A DNA stretch of 64,000 nucleotides, from positions 494,001 through 558,000 of the forward strand of contig NZ_CP016614.1 of assembly GCF_013377255.1 (NCBI RefSeq), in the 5' to 3' direction. A model generated the notes under the pieces. It was not told where the DNA came from. It saw nothing but the letters and a program-made list of their open reading frames with translations, and did not search any database. The stretch's first letter is position 1. The number at the start of each line of letters is the position of its first letter. Source of the stretch: Mannheimia granulomatis (GTDB lineage Bacteria; Pseudomonadota; Gammaproteobacteria; Enterobacterales; Pasteurellaceae). Position numbers and translations under genes: made by a program. Of this stretch, positions 51,352 through 59,740 are shown piece by piece.

Positions 51352-52434
51352 ATGTCGAATCAAAGCAAAAGTCAGCGGAAAATTATCCATATTGATATGG
51401 ATTGTTTTTATGCTGCGGTGGAAATGCGAGAAGATCCGTCTTTGCTCGGCAAGCCGGTGGCGGTGGGCGGCAGTGCAAATCAACGTGGTGTGCTGACAAC
51501 TTGCAATTATGAAGCCCGAAAATTTGGCTTACACAGTGCGATGGCAACCGCAACCGCTTTGAAAAAATGCCCTAATTTAATTTTATTACCGGTCAATATG
51601 CCGTTGTATAAAGCGGTTTCCGCTCAAATTCACCAAATTTTTCACCGCTATACAGATATTATCGAAGCCCTTTCCCTTGATGAAGCCTATTTAGATGTGA
51701 GCGATTGCGAACTTTATTCGGGCTCGGCTACTTGGATTGCTAAAGCCATTCGCGATGATATTTGGAGAGAACTACGTTTAACTGCTTCAGCCGGTGTAGC
51801 ACCGCTTAAATTTTTAGCTAAAATTGCTTCAGACCAGAATAAGCCAAACGGGCAGTTTGTCATTGCACCTGATGAAGTGCAAAATTTTGTGAAAAATCTA
51901 CCGCTTGCAAAAATCCCCGGGGTGGGGAAAGTAACAAATGAAAAGCTAAAAAAATTAGGGCTGGAAACCTGTGGCGATATTCAACAAGCTGAGCAAGCTA
52001 TGATTTATCGTGAATTCGGTAAATTTGGGCAACGGCTTTGGGATTTTAGCCACGGTATTGATGAGAGAGTAATTGAAACTAATCGCCCGAGAAAGTCGCT
52101 TGCTGTTGAAAATACTTTGTTGGAAGATATTTGGCAGATTGAAGTGGCAGAAAAAATCATTGAAGATTTATTTGAAAAATTGCTGTTTCGCATTCAGCGA
52201 AATTGGGGTGACATTCCTTTAACCGATTTTAAAAAACTAGGTATTAAATTAAAATTTGATGATTTCAGCCAAACTACTCTAGAGAGAACGACAGAAGGGT
52301 TAAGTTATGAGCGGTTTTTGAAATTGTTACACCAAATTTTTAGTAGGCGGAATGAACGAAAGATTCGGTTAGTAGGTCTAAGTGTTCACTTTCCTGAGAA
52401 AAAAGTAAATAATCAGTTAAATTTGTGGGAATAA
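51352..52434 (+). CDS. dinB: DNA polymerase IV DinB
   Basis: Y-family translesion polymerase of 360 residues. Catalytic acids are in IIHIDMDCFYAAVEMRE and ALSLDEAYLDV. Helix-hairpin-helix KIPGVGKVTNEKLKKLG and the little-finger domain follow. The beta-clamp binding tail is NQLNLWE. The LexA box upstream makes SOS induction likely. I chose ATG 51352; the nearby sequence GAATTTTGC is an uptake-signal flank, and no strong ribosome binding site is seen. Confidence 0.95.
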   Translation: MSNQSKSQRKIIHIDMDCFYAAVEMREDPSLLGKPVAVGGSANQRGVLTTCNYEARKFGLHSAMATATALKKCPNLILLPVNMPLYKAVSAQIHQIFHRYTDIIEALSLDEAYLDVSDCELYSGSATWIAKAIRDDIWRELRLTASAGVAPLKFLAKIASDQNKPNGQFVIAPDEVQNFVKNLPLAKIPGVGKVTNEKLKKLGLETCGDIQQAEQAMIYREFGKFGQRLWDFSHGIDERVIETNRPRKSLAVENTLLEDIWQIEVAEKIIEDLFEKLLFRIQRNWGDIPLTDFKKLGIKLKFDDFSQTTLERTTEGLSYERFLKLLHQIFSRRNERKIRLVGLSVHFPEKKVNNQLNLWE

Positions 52435-52521
52435 TGTAAATTATTACTTGAATTTACTGATGAAAACACCATTATAGTCTAGGCGATTGTGCATTTGTTA
52501 TTTTTGGAGATTTACAACATT

Positions 52522-53391
52522 ATGGCAAAACGTGTCATTCTATTTTTATTAACTAACTTAGCGATTACCTTTGTTTTAGGGATCGTGTTAAATATTATTT
52601 TTAATGTGACCGGCATTCAAGGGCAGAGTGTTGCCGGGATTTTAGTACTTTCTCTAGTATTTGGTTTTGCGGGATCATTAATTTCTCTGTTTATGTCAAA
52701 ATCAATGGCATTACGTTCGGTGGGAGCAGAAGTGATTCAACAGCCGCGTAATGAAGCTGAGCAATGGTTATTTAATACTGTTCAGCGTCAATCTCAGCAA
52801 GCGAATATTCCGATGCCGGATATTGCGATTTATCACTCTGCAGATGTTAATGCATTTGCAACCGGGGCAACAAAGAGCAATTCGTTAGTAGCCGTAAGTA
52901 CAGGTTTACTTAATTCAATGACGAAAGATGAAGCAGAAGCAGTTGTTGCACATGAAGTGGCTCACATTGCCAATGGCGATATGGTAACAATGACCTTATT
53001 ACAAGGCGTGTTAAATACCTTTGTGATTTTCTTGGCTCGCATAATTTCAACTGCAGCGGCAACTACTCGTGACAGTAATGGTAACTCAAGCACGAATACA
53101 TTAGTCTTCTGGGTGGTAGATATTGTGTTACAGATGGTATTCGGTGTATTAGCGACAATGATTGCAATGTGGTTCTCTCGTCAGCGTGAATTCCGTGCTG
53201 ATGCCGGATCAGCTCAATTAGTGGGTAAAGAAAAAATGATTGCCGCATTACAACGTTTACAACGCGTTCATGAACCGCAGGAAATGCAAGGGTCTTTAGC
53301 TGCCTTTATGATTAACGGTGTTCGTGGTAAAGAACTTTTTATGAGCCATCCACCACTTGAAAAACGTATTGAAGCGTTAAGAAATCTATAA
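52522..53391 (+). CDS. htpX: Membrane zinc metalloprotease HtpX
   Basis: 289-residue inner-membrane protease with two N-terminal helices, the zinc motif HEVAHIANGD (about residue 143), two further helices and the third ligand in QREFRADAGSA. It degrades damaged membrane proteins together with FtsH. TTTGGAG lies about 12 bases before the ATG; an upstream extension of 11 codons is less likely. Confidence 0.95.
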   Translation: MAKRVILFLLTNLAITFVLGIVLNIIFNVTGIQGQSVAGILVLSLVFGFAGSLISLFMSKSMALRSVGAEVIQQPRNEAEQWLFNTVQRQSQQANIPMPDIAIYHSADVNAFATGATKSNSLVAVSTGLLNSMTKDEAEAVVAHEVAHIANGDMVTMTLLQGVLNTFVIFLARIISTAAATTRDSNGNSSTNTLVFWVVDIVLQMVFGVLATMIAMWFSRQREFRADAGSAQLVGKEKMIAALQRLQRVHEPQEMQGSLAAFMINGVRGKELFMSHPPLEKRIEALRNL

Positions 53392-53407
53392 TTTATAAGC
53401 TCACAGG

Positions 53408-53449
53408 CGGTTTGATTTTGTAAAAATTTTGCAAATCAAACCGTTTTTT
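53408..53449. terminator. Terminator between htpX and yqaA
   Basis: CGGTTTGATTT (53408-53418) pairs with AAATCAAACCG (53433-53443), followed by six T. It looks like an uptake-signal pair whose core has drifted. Confidence 0.88.
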
Positions 53450-53456
53450 ATTGCCG

Positions 53457-53945
53457 TTATGATGCATATTGTAGAATAGGATAGAGCGTTGCCAGCAGAA
53501 ACAGATAACGAAGCAGTTTTCCCATCATAATCAAAATCAAGCTTTGCCAAAAGTTAAACTTCAACCAGCCGGCGATACCACAAAATAGATCTCCTATAAC
53601 CGGCAGCCAACTAAACAACAACACCCAAACGCCATATTTCTTGCTTTTTTCTAACGCCCAATTTAGATAACGATGTTGTTTCGGTTGAGGTAATAATCTT
53701 CCCATTGCATAAGTAATCAGACTGCCTAAACTATTGCCGAGAGTGGCAACGGTGGTTAAGAAAATGAGTGAAGTGGAGTGAAAGCCGCTGTTTGCAATAA
53801 TATCTTGGCTGGCAAGAGTGGTGAAAATAATTTCCGAGTTACCGGGTAAGATGCTTGAGCTAAGCAAGCCGCTAAAGAACATTGTGAGCAGCTGATTTTC
53901 ACCGGAAAAGAATAAACTGAAAAAAGAAGTAAGATATTCTGTCAT
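53457..53945 (-). CDS. yqaA: YqaA-like VTT/DedA-related membrane protein
   Basis: 162-residue membrane protein with four to five helices. The VTT-type pattern is seen in SSILPGNSEIIF, TVATLGNSLGSLITYAMG and SWLPVIGDLFCGIAGWLKF, the last with the conserved proline-glycine turn. Related DedA proteins support lipid flipping and membrane energetics; YqaA itself has no firm role. It converges with htpX. Confidence 0.85.
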   Translation of the reverse strand: MTEYLTSFFSLFFSGENQLLTMFFSGLLSSSILPGNSEIIFTTLASQDIIANSGFHSTSLIFLTTVATLGNSLGSLITYAMGRLLPQPKQHRYLNWALEKSKKYGVWVLLFSWLPVIGDLFCGIAGWLKFNFWQSLILIMMGKLLRYLFLLATLYPILQYAS

Positions 53946-54014
53946 TATTTTATGATCGATTTGTTATAAAAATGTTTTTGTAAATTTGATTAAATGTTGC
54001 GCCTTAAAGGGATT

Positions 54015-54028
54015 TTGTTCTATATCAA
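54015..54028 (+). promoter_or_regulatory. FNR-like site upstream of focA
   Basis: TTGTTCTATATCAA differs from TTGATnnnnATCAA at one position and lies about 120 bases before focA, which is FNR-controlled in E. coli. Confidence 0.65.
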
Positions 54029-54145
54029 AAAAAGGGATGGAAATACCTCTGATTAAGCAAGATTTCTATTTTAAGATGGAATGAAGAGATCTATAATTCT
54101 TTCAAAATATAGACGTTTTTCAATTCACATTTTTAAGGTTAGCTG

Positions 54146-54970
54146 ATGTTTTCTCCTGTTGAAATGGCAAAAATTGCTGAAGATGGTGCAGTTTATAAAG
54201 CAACAAAAAATCAATTCTACTCCTTTCTTTCCGCCATCACAGCAGGTGGTTTCATTGCAATTGCATTTGTATTTTATACTACTACGCAAGTCGGTGCGAG
54301 CCAAATGCCTTGGGGCATTGCTAAATTAATCGGTGGTTTAGTGTTCTCTCTCGGTGTGATTATGTGCGTAGTATTTGGTTCGGAGTTATTTACTTCTTCT
54401 ACACTTACTATCGTGGCTAAAGCGAGTAACCGCATTAGCTGGGCGCAGATGTTTAAAAACTGGGTAGTGGTCTATTTCGGCAACTTTATCGGCGCAATTT
54501 CTATTGTATTGCTGGTTTGGTTTAGCGGTCAGATTATGGCTGCCAAAGGGCAGTGGGGCTTAACTATTTTAAATACGGCTCAGCATAAAATTCACCACGA
54601 ATGGTTTGAGGCGTTTTGCCTTGGTATTTTCTGTAACATTATGGTTTGTATTGCCGTGTGGATGTCTTATGCCGGCAAAAGTTTAACCGATAAAGCCTTT
54701 ATTATGATGCTGCCGATTGCTATGTTTGTGGCATCGGGGTTTGAACACTGTGTGGCAAATATGTTTATGATTCCAATGGGAATTTTAATTCAGAGCTTTG
54801 GCAGCCCTGAGTTTTGGACAGCCATTAATGTGGATCCGATCCAATTTGCCGATTTGGATATTCAACATTTTGTTATTAAGAATCTCATTCCGGCCACACT
54901 TGGTAATATTGTCGGTGGTGTGTTTTTCATCGGTCTCATGCAGTGGTTCTTATATATTAGAAAACATTAG
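54146..54970 (+). CDS. focA: Formate channel FocA
   Basis: 274-residue pentameric formate/nitrite transporter with six helices and cytosolic termini. The N-terminal FSPVEMAKIAEDGAVYKATK and FEHCVANMFMIPMGI with the pore-lining His are typical. It exports formate made by PflB and can reimport it. TAAGGTT precedes the ATG. It is followed by pflB, as in E. coli. Confidence 0.95.
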   Translation: MFSPVEMAKIAEDGAVYKATKNQFYSFLSAITAGGFIAIAFVFYTTTQVGASQMPWGIAKLIGGLVFSLGVIMCVVFGSELFTSSTLTIVAKASNRISWAQMFKNWVVVYFGNFIGAISIVLLVWFSGQIMAAKGQWGLTILNTAQHKIHHEWFEAFCLGIFCNIMVCIAVWMSYAGKSLTDKAFIMMLPIAMFVASGFEHCVANMFMIPMGILIQSFGSPEFWTAINVDPIQFADLDIQHFVIKNLIPATLGNIVGGVFFIGLMQWFLYIRKH

Positions 54971-54982
54971 CAAAAGATTCCA

Positions 54983-55029
54983 ACAAGCGGTTATTTTTAG
55001 CAAAAAATTTGCAATTTCCAACCGCTTGT
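54983..55029 (+). repeat. Paired uptake signals between focA and pflB
   Basis: ACAAGCGGTT (54983-54992) and AACCGCTTGT (55020-55029) form a perfect 10-bp stem, with no T-run after it. In E. coli pflB is made in excess of focA, so the hairpin could protect or process the mRNA rather than end it. Confidence 0.7.
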
Positions 55030-55061
55030 AACCCTAATTATTAACTTAAAGAGGACTTAAT

Positions 55062-57386
55062 ATGACTCAATTAACAGACGCTCAACAAAAAGCGTGGGAA
55101 GGGTTTGCCGGTGGTGATTGGCAAACTGAAGTAAATGTACGTGATTTTATCCAAAAAAACTATACTCCGTATGAAGGTGATGAGTCTTTCTTAGCGGAGG
55201 TAACACCTGCTACCAGCAAATTGTGGGCGGATGTGATGGAGATGATCAAAGTGGAAAACAAAACCCACGAACCGTATGACATTGATTGTGATACACCATC
55301 TACCATTACTTCACATGCACCGGGCTATATCAACAAAGATTTAGAGAAAATTGTAGGACTTCAAACTGATGCCCCGTTAAAACGTGCGATTATGCCATTT
55401 GGCGGTATCAATATGGTAAAAGGTTCATGTAAAGTTTACCGTCGTGAACTAAAACCTGAAGTAGAGCAAATTTTTACCGAATACCGTAAAACCCATAACC
55501 AAGGGGTGTTTGATGTTTATACACCGGATATTTTACGTTGCCGTAAATCGGGTGTAATTACCGGCTTACCGGATGCTTATGGTCGTGGTCGTATTATTGG
55601 GGACTACCGCCGTATGGCACTTTACGGTGCAGATTTCTTAATGAAAGACAAACAACGTCAGTTTGCTTCATTACAATCTCGTTTAGAAGCCGGTGAAGAT
55701 ATTCAAGCAACTATTCAATTGCGTGAAGAAATTGCTGAGCAACATCGTGCTTTAGGCAAAATGAAAGAGATGGCGGCAAGCTACGGTTTTGATATTTCAG
55801 GCCCTGCAACTAATGCACAAGAAGCGGTGCAATGGACATATTTTGCTTACCTTGCAGCGGTGAAATCACAAAATGGTGCAGCGATGTCTTTCGGTCGTGT
55901 GTCTTCATTCTTAGATATTTACATTGAGCGTGATTTAAAAGCCGGCAAAATTACCGAGCAAGAAGCACAAGAATTAATTGACCACTTAGTAATGAAATTA
56001 CGTATGGTGCGTTTCTTACGTACACCGGAATACGATCAATTATTCTCAGGCGACCCAATGTGGGCAACCGAAACTTTAGCCGGTATGGGCTTAGATGGTC
56101 GGACTTTAGTGACGAAAAACAGCTTCCGTATTTTACATACCCTTTACACAATGGGACCATCGCCGGAGCCAAATTTAACTATTCTTTGGTCTGAGCAATT
56201 ACCGGAAGGCTTTAAACGCTATTGTGCAAAAGTTTCTATTGATACCTCATCAGTACAATATGAAAATGACGACTTAATGCGTCCGGATTTCCAAAATGAT
56301 GACTATGCAATTGCTTGCTGCGTATCACCTATGATCGTGGGTAAAATGATGCAATTCTTCGGTGCACGTGCGAACTTAGCGAAAACCTTGTTATACGCAA
56401 TCAATGGTGGTGTGGATGAAAAATCAGGTGACCAAGTAGGGCCGAAAACTGCGCCAATTACCAGCGAATACTTAGATTACGATGATGTCATGAACCGTTT
56501 AGACGGCTTTATGGATTGGTTAGCAACGCAATATGTGACAGCGTTAAACATCATCCACTTTATGCACGATAAATATGCGTATGAAGCAGCATTAATGGCA
56601 CTACATGACCGTGATGTATTCCGCACAATGGCGTGTGGTATTGCAGGGCTTTCTGTTGCGGCAGACTCACTTTCAGCAATTAAATATGCGAAAGTAAAAC
56701 CAATTCGTAGCGATATTGAAATTAAAAATAAAGCAGGCGAAGTGGTTGGTGTAGCGAAAAATGTAGCAACCGACTTTGAAATTGAGGGTGAATATCCACA
56801 ATTCGGTAACAATGATAACCGTGTAGATGATATTGCTTGCGACTTAGTTGAACGCTTTATGAAGAAAATTCAAAAGCTTAAAACATACCGTAACGCAACA
56901 CCAACACAATCAGTACTTACTATTACTTCTAACGTGGTATATGGTAAGAAAACAGGTAATACACCGGACGGTCGTCGCTCAGGTGCGCCATTCGGACCGG
57001 GTGCAAACCCAATGCACGGACGTGACCAAAAAGGTGCAGTAGCTTCATTGACGTCTGTGGCGAAACTGCCGTTTGCTTACGCGAAAGATGGTATTTCTTA
57101 TACCTTCTCAATCGTACCAAATGCGTTAGGTAAAGATATTGATGCCCAAAAACGCAACCTTGCAGGCTTAATGGATGGTTACTTCCACCATGAATCTACT
57201 GTGGAAGGTGGTCAACACTTAAATGTGAACGTATTGAACCGTGAAACATTACTTGATGCAGTAGAGAATCCGGAAAAATACCCACAATTAACCATTCGTG
57301 TATCAGGTTATGCGGTGCGTTTTAACTCTTTAACTAAAGAGCAACAAATGGACGTAATTACCCGTACCTTTACTGAATGTATGTAA
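55062..57386 (+). CDS. pflB: Formate acetyltransferase (pyruvate formate-lyase) PflB
   Basis: 774-residue glycyl radical enzyme that splits pyruvate with CoA into acetyl-CoA and formate under anaerobic conditions. The catalytic cysteine pair is in YAIACCVSPMIVG, and the radical glycine in IRVSGYAVRFNSLTKEQQ, about 25 residues from the end. GAGGAC lies 8 bases before the ATG. Codon use looks biased to preferred codons, as expected for an abundant protein. Its activase pflA lies beyond an inserted RhuM gene. Confidence 0.97.
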   Translation: MTQLTDAQQKAWEGFAGGDWQTEVNVRDFIQKNYTPYEGDESFLAEVTPATSKLWADVMEMIKVENKTHEPYDIDCDTPSTITSHAPGYINKDLEKIVGLQTDAPLKRAIMPFGGINMVKGSCKVYRRELKPEVEQIFTEYRKTHNQGVFDVYTPDILRCRKSGVITGLPDAYGRGRIIGDYRRMALYGADFLMKDKQRQFASLQSRLEAGEDIQATIQLREEIAEQHRALGKMKEMAASYGFDISGPATNAQEAVQWTYFAYLAAVKSQNGAAMSFGRVSSFLDIYIERDLKAGKITEQEAQELIDHLVMKLRMVRFLRTPEYDQLFSGDPMWATETLAGMGLDGRTLVTKNSFRILHTLYTMGPSPEPNLTILWSEQLPEGFKRYCAKVSIDTSSVQYENDDLMRPDFQNDDYAIACCVSPMIVGKMMQFFGARANLAKTLLYAINGGVDEKSGDQVGPKTAPITSEYLDYDDVMNRLDGFMDWLATQYVTALNIIHFMHDKYAYEAALMALHDRDVFRTMACGIAGLSVAADSLSAIKYAKVKPIRSDIEIKNKAGEVVGVAKNVATDFEIEGEYPQFGNNDNRVDDIACDLVERFMKKIQKLKTYRNATPTQSVLTITSNVVYGKKTGNTPDGRRSGAPFGPGANPMHGRDQKGAVASLTSVAKLPFAYAKDGISYTFSIVPNALGKDIDAQKRNLAGLMDGYFHHESTVEGGQHLNVNVLNRETLLDAVENPEKYPQLTIRVSGYAVRFNSLTKEQQMDVITRTFTECM

Positions 57387-57416
57387 TAGAAATTTGTAAA
57401 ATTTCTAACAAAATCG

Positions 57417-57452
57417 ACCGCTTGTAGCAGTTTATGCCGCAAGCGGTTTTTT
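57417..57452 (+). terminator. Uptake-signal terminator after pflB
   Basis: ACCGCTTG (57417-57424) pairs with CAAGCGGT (57440-57447), followed by TTTTT. Two facing uptake cores. Confidence 0.85.
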
Positions 57453-57453
57453 C

Positions 57454-57477
57454 TTTTGTGATCTCGCTCGAAAAAAT
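57454..57477 (+). promoter_or_regulatory. Element shared with the KilA-N gene (copy B)
   Basis: A 24-nt block containing GATCTCGCTCGAAAAAAT (57460-57477), 22 of 24 identical to the block upstream of the KilA-N gene. It lies 66 bases before the RhuM start, just after the pflB terminator. Confidence 0.6.
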
Positions 57478-57543
57478 GATGATTCATTTACACAGTCTTA
57501 TAAATATTGTTTATAATTACAGTGTTTTATATGGGAGAAAGAG

Positions 57544-58569
57544 ATGCCTAAGCAGGATTTAATACGTTCCTCTGTGGCGGAATACCTCACTTTTATTACC
57601 GCCACCGGCGAGAGCCAAGTTGATGCCATTTATGCCGATGAAAATGTATGGCTCAGCCAAAAAATGATGGCGGTGTTGTATGATGTTGAACGCCATACCA
57701 TTAACTATCATCTTAAAAAAATCTTTACAGATAAAGAGTTAGCTGAAAATTCAGTTATTCGAAATTTTCGAATAACTGCCGAAGACGGTAAACACTATAA
57801 TTCGTTTCATTACAACCTCTCGGCGATTATTGCCGTTGGCTATAAAGTCAATTCTGAACGTGCCGTGCAGTTTCGCAAATGGGCGACTGAAATTGTACAG
57901 AGCTTTGCTATTAAAGGCTTTGCGATGGACGATGAACGGCTGAAAAATGACGGCACGATTTTAGGCAAAAAATACTTTGAAGAACAGCTTGCCCGTATTC
58001 GGGAAATTCGATTATCTGAACGTAAGTTTTACCAAAAAATCACCGACATTTATGCAACCGCTGTGGACTACGACAGTACCGCCACTGCCACCAAACGCTT
58101 TTTTGCTACAGTACAAAATAAATTGCACTGGGCAATTCACGGACACACTGCCGCCGAGTTGATTATGGCACGGGCCAACGCCGAAAAACCGAATATGGGG
58201 CTAACGAATTGGAAAGACGCTCCACAAGGCAAAATTTACCCCTTTGATGTAGTAGTTGCCAAAAATTATCTGTCTGACAATGAGCTGGCACAATTACAAC
58301 GGCTAGTATCGGCTTATCTAGATATGGCAGAAGATATGGCAGAACGCCAAATTCCAATGACAATGCAAGATTGGGAAACCCGATTAAACCGCTTTCTCGC
58401 AGCAACTGACCGTGAAATTTTACAAGATGCCGGCAAAGTAACCGCTGAAATTGCTCGTTCTTTTGCATTAAGTGAGTTTGAAAAATACCGAGTGAAACAA
58501 GATCTCACCTACGAAAGCGATTTTGATTTGCTAGTGAAAGAGATGGCTGCCAAATACCACGCCGGCTAA
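57544..58569 (+). CDS. RhuM family protein
   Basis: 341-residue protein of the RhuM family, named from a Salmonella pathogenicity island gene. The N-terminal half has the conserved region ADENVWLSQKMMAVLYDVER, then HLKKIFTDKEL, NSVIRNFRITAEDGK, HYNLSAIIAVGYKVNSERAV and QFRKWATEIVQSF. The C-terminal half is helical (WAIHGHTAAELI). The function is unknown; the N-terminal part resembles phage antirepressor-type DNA-binding domains. GGGAGAAAGAG lies before the ATG. It separates pflB from pflA, so it is likely an insertion. Confidence 0.86.
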   Translation: MPKQDLIRSSVAEYLTFITATGESQVDAIYADENVWLSQKMMAVLYDVERHTINYHLKKIFTDKELAENSVIRNFRITAEDGKHYNSFHYNLSAIIAVGYKVNSERAVQFRKWATEIVQSFAIKGFAMDDERLKNDGTILGKKYFEEQLARIREIRLSERKFYQKITDIYATAVDYDSTATATKRFFATVQNKLHWAIHGHTAAELIMARANAEKPNMGLTNWKDAPQGKIYPFDVVVAKNYLSDNELAQLQRLVSAYLDMAEDMAERQIPMTMQDWETRLNRFLAATDREILQDAGKVTAEIARSFALSEFEKYRVKQDLTYESDFDLLVKEMAAKYHAG

Positions 58570-58593
58570 TTTTGCAAATTTTTACGGAAAACT

Positions 58594-58611
58594 AACCGCT
58601 TGCAAGCGGTT
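58594..58611. repeat. Perfect 18-bp palindrome of two fused uptake cores
   Basis: AACCGCTTGCAAGCGGTT is formed by two uptake cores sharing their inner bases. No T-run follows. It lies 24 bases after the RhuM stop. Confidence 0.8.
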
Positions 58612-58613
58612 GA

Positions 58614-58757
58614 AATGGGTTTAAGAAATTTGATTTTTTTGCTGATTGTATGGAGGGCTTTGATTGGAATAGTGATGAAGCCAACCGCTATTGGCAGGAG
58701 TTAACCCAAACGCAAAAATCACTCTTAGTTGATTTTCTGAAAGAGATCAAAAAATAG
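58614..58757 (+). pseudogene. Short ORF or gene tail between rhuM and pflA
   Basis: A frame open from just after a TGA at 58611-58613 to a TAG at 58757, coding FDWNSDEANRYWQELTQTQK then SLLVDFLKEIKK near the end. The only ATG (58650) would give 35 residues with no ribosome binding site. Its protein-like composition suggests the 3' end of a lost gene. I do not recognise it. The rest of 58570-58864 shows only the uptake palindrome. Confidence 0.35.
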
Positions 58758-58864
58758 AATAGGATTTCTCTCTTTAGTCAAGCGTAGTTGCTTTATTTAT
58801 TTCTGCGAAAAACCTAAAATTTTGCTACAATTTATCAAAATTTTTTGAGGGTTGAGGTGAGCAA

Positions 58865-59605
58865 ATGTCTGTTGTTGGACGTATCCATTCTTATGAATCT
58901 TGTGGCACGGTGGATGGACCCGGGATTCGTTTTATTCTTTTCTTACAAGGCTGCTTGATGCGTTGTAAATATTGCCATAATCGGGATACTTGGGATTTGG
59001 ACGGTGGCAAAGAAATTACGGTTGAAGAGCTGATGAAAGAGGTTACCACTTACAAGCATTTTATGAAGGCGACCGGTGGTGGCGTGACGGCTTCCGGTGG
59101 GGAAGCGGTGTTGCAAATGGAATTTGTGCGGGATTGGTTTAGAGCTTGTAAAGCAGAAGGCATTAATACTTGTTTGGATACCAATGGTTTTGTGCGTAAT
59201 TACAGCCCTGTAGTAGATGAAATGCTGGAAGTTACCGACTTAGTTTTGCTGGATTTAAAGCAACTTAATGATGAAATCCACCAAGATTTGGTGGGGGTAT
59301 CGAATAAACGTACCTTGGATTTCGCTCGCTATCTGCAAAAAATGAATAAGCCGACTTGGATTCGCTATGTAGTGGTGCCGGGTTATACGGACGATGATGA
59401 TTCCGCCCACCGCTTAGGGCAGTTTATTCAAGGTATGGATAATATCGAAAAAGTAGAGCTTCTGCCTTACCACCGATTAGGGGCACACAAATGGGAAACC
59501 TTAGGCTATAAATATGAGTTAGAAGGCGTAATGCCTCCACCGAAAGAAAAGCTGGAACACTTGCAGAATATTATTGAAAGTTACGGCCATAGTGTGAAAT
59601 TCTAA
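58865..59605 (+). CDS. pflA: Pyruvate formate-lyase activating enzyme PflA
   Basis: 246-residue radical SAM enzyme that installs the glycyl radical on PflB. The cluster motif is CLMRCKYC, followed by HNRDTWD; GGGVTASGGEAVLQ is the SAM-binding region. TTGAGGTGAG lies before the ATG. The length matches E. coli PflA. Confidence 0.96.
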   Translation: MSVVGRIHSYESCGTVDGPGIRFILFLQGCLMRCKYCHNRDTWDLDGGKEITVEELMKEVTTYKHFMKATGGGVTASGGEAVLQMEFVRDWFRACKAEGINTCLDTNGFVRNYSPVVDEMLEVTDLVLLDLKQLNDEIHQDLVGVSNKRTLDFARYLQKMNKPTWIRYVVVPGYTDDDDSAHRLGQFIQGMDNIEKVELLPYHRLGAHKWETLGYKYELEGVMPPPKEKLEHLQNIIESYGHSVKF

Positions 59606-59607
59606 AG

Positions 59608-59673
59608 ACAAGCGGTCATATTTTGTGATTTTTTTGCAAAAAATTATTGAAATATGACCGCTTGTTTTCTTTT
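59608..59673 (+). terminator. Uptake-signal terminator after pflA
   Basis: ACAAGCGGTCATATTT (59608-59623) pairs perfectly over 16 bp with AAATATGACCGCTTGT (59650-59665), followed by TTTCTTTT. The best example in the window of two full-length uptake signals making a terminator. Confidence 0.92.
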
Positions 59674-59740
59674 CTATCAAACTTTGTGTATTATCTGGTA
59701 ACAAATTATTAATTTTGACCCTATAAGTAAGGAAAAAATA

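Noticed and set aside
53981..54000. A second FNR site (TTGATTAAATGTTG) before focA
   Set aside because: The second half-site does not match ATCAA; the site at 54015-54028 is far better.
49413..58569. A prophage or genomic island covering both the KilA-N and RhuM genes
   Set aside because: The DNA between them is housekeeping (lysO, dinB, htpX, focA, pflB) with no integrase, structural phage genes or attachment repeats, so each looks like a separate insertion.
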